Translations under genes and position numbers: made by a program
Assembly: GCA_937863605.1 (NCBI GenBank)
Contig: CALMGN010000069.1
Coordinates: forward strand, 1 to 36,554
Direction of reading: 5' to 3'
DNA: 36,554 nt
From: an uncultured Anaerolineaceae bacterium
Lineage (GTDB): Bacteria > Chloroflexota > Anaerolineae > Anaerolineales > Anaerolineaceae
Part shown: piece by piece, positions 31,897 to 36,554 of the stretch
Position numbering within the stretch: the stretch's first letter is position 1
Layout of the letters: every line of letters begins with the position of its first letter
Notes under the pieces: model-generated
Databases searched by the model: none
Seen by the model: only the letters and a program-made list of their open reading frames with translations
What the model was told of the DNA's origin: nothing

Positions 31897-32168
31897 CGAT
31901 TCTATGAGTCTCGGGCCCAAAAAACTAAACAGTCTTCGGTCTTGGTCAATGTTATCTGGTGCAGCGAGGTTAGAAACTCCCCCAAAATTATCCAAATTTC
32001 GGATTGTATCGTTTTGATTCTTGTCAGTGCTGCTTCTCGCACCAATGAAATTATTTACCATACGGATCTATTCTTTACAGAAACTTTATTTTTGCTTCAC
32101 GATCAATTTACTTTCGACATGTATCCTTACGTAGTAAGTTCGAATTTAATTTGATATGGAGAAAAAAA
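31897..32168. other. AT-rich gene-free region before the Met-rich gene
   Basis: About 270 bases without a credible gene. The 86-codon frame at 31894-32154 starts inside the terminator hairpin and has no ribosome site, so it is rejected. A weak TGCTT half-site at 32093 with a TTTAAT hexamer at 32145 lies at the standard operator distance, but the left half-site is missing. The region presumably holds the promoter of the gene at 32169. Confidence 0.4.
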
Positions 32169-32990
32169 ATGAACAAATCGTTGGGTATTGCTTTATTGGT
32201 TGTCGGCGGATTAATCCTCGGCGCTCTAATTTTTGGGGCTGGCTTTATGGTTGGGAATTCGAGTTATGGGGCGACTAATTTTAGCCCATTCAATTTGGCA
32301 GGTGTGGGACGGAATTTCGCCAGCCAAGGCTTTTCGATGATGGGGAATGGTCAGAACATGATGGGTGGCAGTGGGATGATGGGCGGCAGCTACAACAACA
32401 TGATGGGGGGGTATATCAACGGTAGCACGGCTAACACAACACCGCTCACGATTGATCAGGCCAGACAAGCTGTGGAAAGTTATTTGAAGGGGTTAAACAA
32501 TTCCGACCTTGAGCTTAAAGAAATCATGATCTTCAATAACCACGCCTATGCTCGCATCACCGAGAAAAGCACAGGTATCGGAGCGATGGAATTGCTGGTA
32601 GACCCCACCAGCTTATCTGTTTTCCCTGAATATGGTCCCAATATGATGTGGAATCTAAAATACGGCCACATGAGCGGTTATGGGATGATGGGTGGCTCAA
32701 GTGGAATGATGGGAGGCCGCGGCATGATGGGCGGTTATAACAACAACCCCGTTTCTGTCTCTGCGGACATGACAGTAACCTCGGAACAAGCGCTCCAGGC
32801 CGCTCAGCAGTACCTGGATCAGGAGTACCCCGGTTATACGACTGCGGAGGATGCCGACCCGTTCTATGGCTACTACACGATCGATATTCTTAAAGATGGC
32901 CAAGAGACTGGAATGCTCAGCGTCAACGGCTTCAGCGGACAGGTCTTCGTCCACACCTGGCATGGAACATTTATTGAAATGTATGAGTAA
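32169..32990 (+). CDS. Met-rich membrane-anchored protein with two PepSY-like domains
   Basis: A 273-residue protein with one N-terminal membrane segment (about 5-26). Two blocks rich in Met-Met-Gly (about 57-79 and 168-191: MMGNGQNMMGGSGMMGG and MMGGSSGMMGGRGMMGG) look like Cu(I)- or Ag(I)-binding Mets motifs. Two related domains of about 75 residues (about 90-160 and 200-273) start with LTIDQARQAVESYL and VTSEQALQAAQQYL, a PepSY-like pattern. The ATG at 32169 follows GGAG seven bases upstream. It stands just ahead of a two-component system whose kinase also has a Met-rich sensor loop, so it may be both target and partner in copper sensing. This link is inferred. Confidence 0.8.
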   Translation: MNKSLGIALLVVGGLILGALIFGAGFMVGNSSYGATNFSPFNLAGVGRNFASQGFSMMGNGQNMMGGSGMMGGSYNNMMGGYINGSTANTTPLTIDQARQAVESYLKGLNNSDLELKEIMIFNNHAYARITEKSTGIGAMELLVDPTSLSVFPEYGPNMMWNLKYGHMSGYGMMGGSSGMMGGRGMMGGYNNNPVSVSADMTVTSEQALQAAQQYLDQEYPGYTTAEDADPFYGYYTIDILKDGQETGMLSVNGFSGQVFVHTWHGTFIEMYE

Positions 32991-33013
32991 TCACATCTGA
33001 CTTGCCAAACTTC

Positions 33014-33044
33014 AGGGATCGGCTGTTCCGCCGGTCCCTGTTTA
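33014..33044 (+). terminator. Intrinsic terminator after the Met-rich gene
   Basis: AGGGATCGGC (33014-33023) and GCCGGTCCCT (33030-33039) form a 10-bp stem with one G.U pair and a 6-nt loop, followed by GTTTATATG. It separates the Met-rich gene from the two-component genes. Confidence 0.65.
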
Positions 33045-33086
33045 TATGTAAAATAGATAAACAAACCAATTTGGAAAGGATCAAAA

Positions 33087-33770
33087 TTGCCTGCAGCCAA
33101 AATACTTCTGATTGACGATGAGCAATCGATCCATAATGTCATTACTGCGTATTTGAAAGCAGAAAGCTATGATTTCAAATCAGCGTTGGACGGGATAACC
33201 GGTCTAAGCACTGCCCGTTCCTTCAAACCGGATGTCATCATTCTGGATGTGATGCTTCCAGGTATGGATGGCATCGAGCTGCTGGCAAACCTGCGGCGCG
33301 AGTCGAATGTTTACGTCATCATGCTCACTGCCCGTTCAGAGGAAACTGACAAAATCGTCGGCCTGTCAGTCGGTGCGGATGATTACCTGACGAAGCCTTT
33401 CAGTCCACGGGAATTGATCGCCCGCATAAAGGCTGCCCTCAGGCGTTTGCAGAATCTGCCCTCGACTGCGAATGAACCTGCCACGCTCAATTTTCCTCAC
33501 CTTCACATAGACCTTTCAGCGCGCCGGGTGTGGGTGGGTGAGCGTCTGGTAGAACTCACCGCTGTTGAGTTTGACCTGTTGGTTGTACTCGCACAGCATC
33601 ACAGGATGGTGCTCAGCCGTGAACAGTTAATGGAAAAAGTCTGGGGGTACGATTATTACGGCGACACCCGTGTTGTGGATGTTCATATTGGTCATATCCG
33701 CCAGAAACTGGGAAACGATCATTTTATCGAAACCATCCGTGGGGTTGGTTATCGTTTCGAAGATAAGTAG
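33087..33770 (+). CDS. OmpR/PhoB-family response regulator
   Basis: A 227-residue regulator. The receiver domain (about 1-120) has Asp10-Asp11, phosphoacceptor Asp54 in VIILDVMLPGMDG, MLTARSEE and YLTKPFSPREL. A winged-helix DNA-binding domain follows (about 130-227) with VELTAVEFDLLVVLAQHHRMVLSREQL and DTRVVDVHIGHIRQKLG. The start is a TTG at 33087 with AAAGGA six bases upstream. The kinase gene begins eight bases after its stop. A TAAAAT hexamer at 33049 may be the -10. Three 11-bp repeats before the SHOCT genes (34943-34975) are a possible target. Confidence 0.93.
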   Translation: MPAAKILLIDDEQSIHNVITAYLKAESYDFKSALDGITGLSTARSFKPDVIILDVMLPGMDGIELLANLRRESNVYVIMLTARSEETDKIVGLSVGADDYLTKPFSPRELIARIKAALRRLQNLPSTANEPATLNFPHLHIDLSARRVWVGERLVELTAVEFDLLVVLAQHHRMVLSREQLMEKVWGYDYYGDTRVVDVHIGHIRQKLGNDHFIETIRGVGYRFEDK

Positions 33771-33778
33771 GTGATCTC

Positions 33779-34927
33779 ATGTTGAGATTTTTACGATCGC
33801 ATCTCGCCTGGAAAGTATTCTTTTCTTATGTGGTGGTTGTTCTGGTAGGTGTCATCGTTCTCGCTACTGCCACTAGTTTATCCGCTCCAGCAGCTTTCGA
33901 TCGACACATGGCGGGGATGAGCGCGATGATGTCGGGAAGCAATATGATGGGGAATGCCCAACCGATTGAGGATGAATTATTCGCCAACTATACTGCCTCG
34001 GTCACTGAAGCGCTTTCATTGGCAACGATAGCAGCCTTGTTTGCAGCGGTGCTGGCCAGCTTTCTAATCAGCCGTCAAGTGGTCTCCCCGGTTCAACGGA
34101 TGAAGACCCTCAGCCATCGGATTGCGGATGGAAATTACGAAGAGAGGCTCCATATCTCTAGCGGATTGAGAACCAATCAATTGGACGAACTGGACCAATT
34201 GGCATTAAGTTTCAATCAAATGGCAGATAAGCTCGAAAAGACTGAAAAAATGCGCCGACAGTTGATTGGTGACGTCACGCATGAATTGCGCACCCCACTG
34301 GCTGCTGTCAAAGGCTACATGGAAGGGTTAATCGACGGTGTTCTTCCAGCAGACCCGGCCACTTACCAACAACTTCACACAGAAATTGACCGTCTGCAGC
34401 GTTTGGTGAATAATTTGCAGGAGCTCAGCCAGGTTGAGTCTGGTGCTTTCCAGCTTAACCGTATCATCGTGTCGGCTGAGGAGCTGATTAGTACCGTCGG
34501 GGGAAACCTTGGACGCCAATTTTCTGAAAAAGGTGTCCAACTTGAGGTCGAGATCGAACCAAACCTGCCAGCTCTATCGGTCGATAAAGATCGAATGATC
34601 CAGGTGTTAACGAACCTTATAGGAAATGCGTTGCAATATACGCCGGCGCCGGGCAAGGTGCGTATTTCTGCATTCAGGAAGCAATCCGAGGTTTTTATTT
34701 CCATTGCCGATACAGGAATTGGAATTTCAACCGATCATTTGCCCTTCATCTTTAATCGTTTTTATCGGACTGACAAGTCCAGGGCCAGAGCCAGTGGTGG
34801 TAGTGGGATTGGTTTAACCATCGCTCAAGCGCTCGTAAAAGCTCATCATGGGCGTATCTGGGCAGAAAGCCCCGGAGATGGCAAAGGGAGCACATTCTTC
34901 CTGAGCCTGCCAATCGGACCGGATTAA
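33779..34927 (+). CDS. Sensor histidine kinase with Met-rich sensor loop
   Basis: A 382-residue kinase. Membrane segments at about 13-34 and 78-98 enclose only about 43 extracytoplasmic residues, containing HMAGMSAMMSGSNMMGN (Met44, 47, 50, 51, 56, 57 and His43), a likely Cu(I) or Ag(I) ligand set. Then come HAMP (about 99-155), HisKA with phosphoacceptor His168 in DVTHELRTPLAAVKGYMEG, and the ATPase domain (NLIGNALQYTP, DTGIGI, SGGSGIGLTIAQALVKAHHG). The partner is the regulator directly upstream. The same Met-Met-Gly style is used by the protein at 32169, which supports metal sensing. The start has AGGTGAT five bases upstream. Confidence 0.92.
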   Translation: MLRFLRSHLAWKVFFSYVVVVLVGVIVLATATSLSAPAAFDRHMAGMSAMMSGSNMMGNAQPIEDELFANYTASVTEALSLATIAALFAAVLASFLISRQVVSPVQRMKTLSHRIADGNYEERLHISSGLRTNQLDELDQLALSFNQMADKLEKTEKMRRQLIGDVTHELRTPLAAVKGYMEGLIDGVLPADPATYQQLHTEIDRLQRLVNNLQELSQVESGAFQLNRIIVSAEELISTVGGNLGRQFSEKGVQLEVEIEPNLPALSVDKDRMIQVLTNLIGNALQYTPAPGKVRISAFRKQSEVFISIADTGIGISTDHLPFIFNRFYRTDKSRARASGGSGIGLTIAQALVKAHHGRIWAESPGDGKGSTFFLSLPIGPD

Positions 34928-34942
34928 GGATATTTACCAAAC

Positions 34943-34986
34943 CTTTACATTTCCTTCAACGAAGCTTCACCTTGATCCGCTATCAT
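34943..34986 (+). promoter_or_regulatory. Three 11-bp direct repeats and -10 box before the SHOCT genes
   Basis: CTTTACATTTC, CTTCAACGAAG and CTTCACCTTGA stand head to tail (34943-34953, 34954-34964, 34965-34975), each starting CTT-Y-A. A -10-like TATCAT follows at 34981-34986, so the second and third repeats cover the -35 position. Direct repeats at one-turn spacing over a -35 are typical of OmpR/PhoB-type activators, and such a regulator is encoded immediately upstream. Confidence 0.5.
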
Positions 34987-35040
34987 TGGAAAGTAAAGTT
35001 CGACAAAAACAAATCAATTACAAAAAGGATGGAAAACACA

Positions 35041-35298
35041 ATGATGGGTGGTTATGGTGGCTTTGGCGGTTTTGGTTGGATCGGTATGATCATCAATCTG
35101 GTGATCACGATCGCAGTCCTGGTCGGTTTGGTCTTATTGGTGGTATGGGCAGTTAAGAAATTTAACCAGACTAATTCACAGACCGATTCCCGGAACACTT
35201 CAGGCGATTCTGCTCGGGATATCGTCCAGGCACGCTATGCTAAAGGCGAGCTCAGCCGTGAAGAATATCAACAAATATTATCGGATCTTAGCCGATAA
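35041..35298 (+). CDS. Small SHOCT-domain membrane protein
   Basis: An 85-residue protein with a Gly-rich start (MMGGYGGFGGFGW), one membrane segment (about 16-38), a polar linker and a C-terminal SHOCT motif: ARDIVQARYAKGELSREEYQQILSDL. SHOCT is a short helical module of unknown function found at protein ends. The ATG at 35041 follows AAGGATGG; ATG at 35029 or 34972 is open in frame but 34972 overlaps the promoter repeats. It is followed after 15 bases by a second SHOCT gene, and both probably respond to the upstream two-component system. Confidence 0.75.
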   Translation: MMGGYGGFGGFGWIGMIINLVITIAVLVGLVLLVVWAVKKFNQTNSQTDSRNTSGDSARDIVQARYAKGELSREEYQQILSDLSR

Positions 35299-35313
35299 GG
35301 AAGGCAGATCATA

Positions 35314-35526
35314 ATGGGATTCGGAATGCTTGGTGGGATGTTCTTCTTTTGGATCATTTTGATTGTTCTGGCAGTGTTCGTCGTGCGGGGATTATTCCAA
35401 TCGAATTCACCAGCCAATGACAACAGGAACCGGGACCAGCTCTCAGCGCGTGAAATTCTTGAACAGCGATATGCCAGGGGCGAAATAACCCAGGACCAAT
35501 TTCTGCAGATGAGAAAAGATCTCTAA
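35314..35526 (+). CDS. Small SHOCT-domain membrane protein
   Basis: A 70-residue protein with one membrane segment (about 9-27) and the SHOCT motif SAREILEQRYARGEITQDQFLQMRKDL. It shares its layout with the preceding gene, so the pair is likely an ancient duplication. The ribosome site GGAAGG lies 10 bases before the ATG at 35314. A terminator follows 22 bases after the stop. Confidence 0.78.
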   Translation: MGFGMLGGMFFFWIILIVLAVFVVRGLFQSNSPANDNRNRDQLSAREILEQRYARGEITQDQFLQMRKDL

Positions 35527-35548
35527 CCAAATTATAGAAACAAACATC

Positions 35549-35587
35549 AACCACAGCTTCAGGTCCTACCGAAGTTGTGGTTTTTGT
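35549..35587 (+). terminator. Intrinsic terminator after the SHOCT genes
   Basis: CCACAGCTTC (35551-35560) pairs with GAAGTTGTGG (35571-35580) with one G.U pair and a 10-nt loop, followed by TTTTTGTTT. Confidence 0.85.
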
Positions 35588-35726
35588 TTCGTACGCAGGC
35601 TTAAGATTATTGCAGAAGACCGCCATGTGGCATGCTAACAGCTCATTAATTTAACGGTTACTCGTTCGGGGTGGGAATCTCCTGTCTTGTTGCGCCGGAT
35701 CTCAAGGGCAAGATGGAAATTCAAAG

Positions 35727-35770
35727 AAGAACCTCCATCGCATCTAAGACTTCGTGCGATGGAGGTTCTT
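35727..35770. terminator. Perfect 16-bp hairpin, probable terminator of the DoxX gene
   Basis: AAGAACCTCCATCGCA (35727-35742) and TGCGATGGAGGTTCTT (35755-35770) pair perfectly with a 12-nt loop. It lies 24 bases beyond the stop of the minus-strand DoxX gene. T-rich sequence follows in the minus direction only weakly (CTTTGAATTT). It may also stop read-through from the SHOCT genes. Confidence 0.7.
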
Positions 35771-35794
35771 TCTACTGGGGGTTATTCAAAGCGA

Positions 35795-36361
35795 TTATTT
35801 TTGGAAAATCTTACCTGGTTGCCACGGCGTACCAACAAGCTTAAGTACAAGCCGGTCCAATCCCCAATATCCGGCTGTTCGCCAGGCTAGGATCAACAGG
35901 ATCGAAATAATGATCATTACCGGGTTGGCACTCGCCGTCCCTGCCATCATGAAATTCCAATTCATGAATCCGCCGAAGAAGGCTGCAACGGCGGTGAACA
36001 ATCCCAGAATTAACGCAATTCCGATCAAAATTTCACCGGCTACAACGAGCTTCGCAAACCAGACATGCGATCCACTGTCGAGCAACCCCTGGATAAATGC
36101 TCGATACCAATCGAAGACGATCAGGGGACGGGCGGGGGCTTCTGGAATCGCGACCGCCCGGGTCCAAAAGCCTTTAAGAACTTCACCAGTCTCTACCCAG
36201 CCCGGGTTACTAAATTTACCAATTCCCGAGGAAAGCCATTGATAGCCGACATAGAGTCGGGCGACCAACCAGAGAAAGGCCCAGGGTGTGGTATTGAAAA
36301 GTTGGTTTACAAAGGGCGGGTTTGTAAACGTCGTGCTGGTTCTTAACGAAATCGTGCTCAC
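35795..36361 (-). CDS. DoxX/DoxD-family membrane protein
   Basis: A 188-residue membrane protein with four segments (about 27-48, 104-122, 126-142, 146-165). The pattern RLYVGYQWLSSGIGKFSNPGW (about 35-55) and the later VVAGEILIGIALILGLFTAVAAFFGGFMNWNFMMAG are typical of the DoxX/thiosulfate:quinone oxidoreductase small-subunit family. The substrate in this group is usually unknown; some members act in sulfur or quinone redox reactions. The start is GTG at 36361, with AGGAGG six bases upstream. It is a single gene with its own promoter and no operator copy. Confidence 0.87.
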   Translation of the reverse strand: MSTISLRTSTTFTNPPFVNQLFNTTPWAFLWLVARLYVGYQWLSSGIGKFSNPGWVETGEVLKGFWTRAVAIPEAPARPLIVFDWYRAFIQGLLDSGSHVWFAKLVVAGEILIGIALILGLFTAVAAFFGGFMNWNFMMAGTASANPVMIIISILLILAWRTAGYWGLDRLVLKLVGTPWQPGKIFQK

Positions 36362-36411
36362 TTAATCCTCCTGGAAACCAAATGAAATGGAATGGATGCT
36401 GAATGGCCAAA

Positions 36412-36439
36412 TTATTATGGTTAACCAGAAGGCTGACAA
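36412..36439 (-). promoter_or_regulatory. Probable sigma-70-type promoter of the DoxX gene
   Basis: Reading leftward, TTGTCA (36439-36434) and TAATAA (36417-36412) are 16 bp apart, about 50 bases before the GTG start. Unlike the operator-linked promoters it has a good -35. Nothing further is seen in 36440-36554. Confidence 0.5.
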
Positions 36440-36554
36440 CGATTGGAATACCTGTTTCCAATGAGCCATTCTGCGCAGGCCAAAAGCGCAATATTATTCC
36501 TGAGATGCACAAAGGAAATGGGATCCATACCCCCGACTCTGAAGGTTGCCCCCA

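Noticed and set aside
32084-32097. Palindrome copy before the Met-rich gene (CTTTA-TTTT-TGCTT) with TTTAAT at the standard distance
   Set aside because: The left half-site shares almost nothing with the consensus; in this AT-rich stretch the match is probably chance.
31894-32154. An 86-codon reading frame between the YtkA-like and Met-rich genes
   Set aside because: It starts inside a terminator hairpin, has no ribosome site, and its protein shows no family-like pattern.
35588-35726. Possible tRNA between the SHOCT genes and the DoxX terminator (GTTCGGGGTGGGAATCTCC region)
   Set aside because: No acceptor stem or anticodon arm could be paired around the TPsiC-like stretch.

Overview
The window looks like a chromosomal segment of a Chloroflexota bacterium, probably close to Anaerolineae. 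This is inferred from the type of proteins present: a permuted CcdA, a DUF2085 membrane protein, a zinc-ribbon CcmI-like protein, a Cys-rich DUF1573 protein, Lgt and L,D-transpeptidase variants, and many small membrane proteins. No rRNA, tRNA, CRISPR array, transposase or phage gene was seen.

Layout. (1) 1-5376: a tight forward haem operon, hemA(partial)-hemC-hemD-hemB-hemE-hemL, ending in a terminator and a 370-nt gene-free region rich in inverted repeats. (2) 5819-10363: a divergent cluster with a Cys-rich protein, an L,D-transpeptidase and DUF2933 on the minus strand, and YHS, Lgt, a tandem HMA protein and a DUF2085 protein on the plus strand. (3) 10438-13650: a NarL-type response regulator, a methyltransferase and a sensor kinase. 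(4) 13693-16513: a thioredoxin-like/CcdA-like fusion, a lipoprotein and a CCxHH membrane protein, divergent from a single HMA protein. (5) 16576-25842: an M23 peptidase, a TlpA-like protein, a DUF1573 protein with an in-frame UGA, a Cys-rich protein, then a cytochrome c maturation operon (hypothetical protein, CcmG-like, CcmF, CcmH, CcmI-like) and a permuted CcdA. (6) 25839-31835: small membrane proteins divergent from the copper ATPase CopA, a multicopper oxidase and a YtkA-like lipoprotein. (7) 32169-35526: a Met-rich protein, an OmpR-type regulator with a Met-rich sensor kinase, and two SHOCT proteins. (8) 35795-36361: DoxX.

Two observations stand out. First, the DUF1573 gene (18599-19090) reads through a TGA directly after a Cys codon. 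The frame continues for 59 sensible codons, and a hairpin after the TGA has a GGU loop at the position used in the E. coli fdhF SECIS. It is therefore very likely a selenoprotein with a Cys-Sec pair. Second, a palindrome close to TARGCA-WWWW-TGCYTA recurs 13 times, nearly always in front of copper, thiol-redox or cytochrome c genes. In 12 of the 13 copies a -10-like hexamer lies 53.5-55.5 bp from its centre (exactly 54.5 bp in ten). One site appears to work in both directions, and two intergenic regions carry a pair facing opposite ways. This suggests one undescribed regulator coordinating copper efflux and oxidation, haem-thiol chemistry and the selenoprotein.

Together the genes describe a cell-surface copper and thiol economy. 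HMA/YHS/CopA bind and export copper, the multicopper oxidase and Met-rich proteins handle it outside, CcdA and TlpA-like proteins supply electrons, and Ccm proteins attach haem to cytochromes c. The haem operon carries no copy of the palindrome. All functions are read from sequence features and family memory, since no search could be run.
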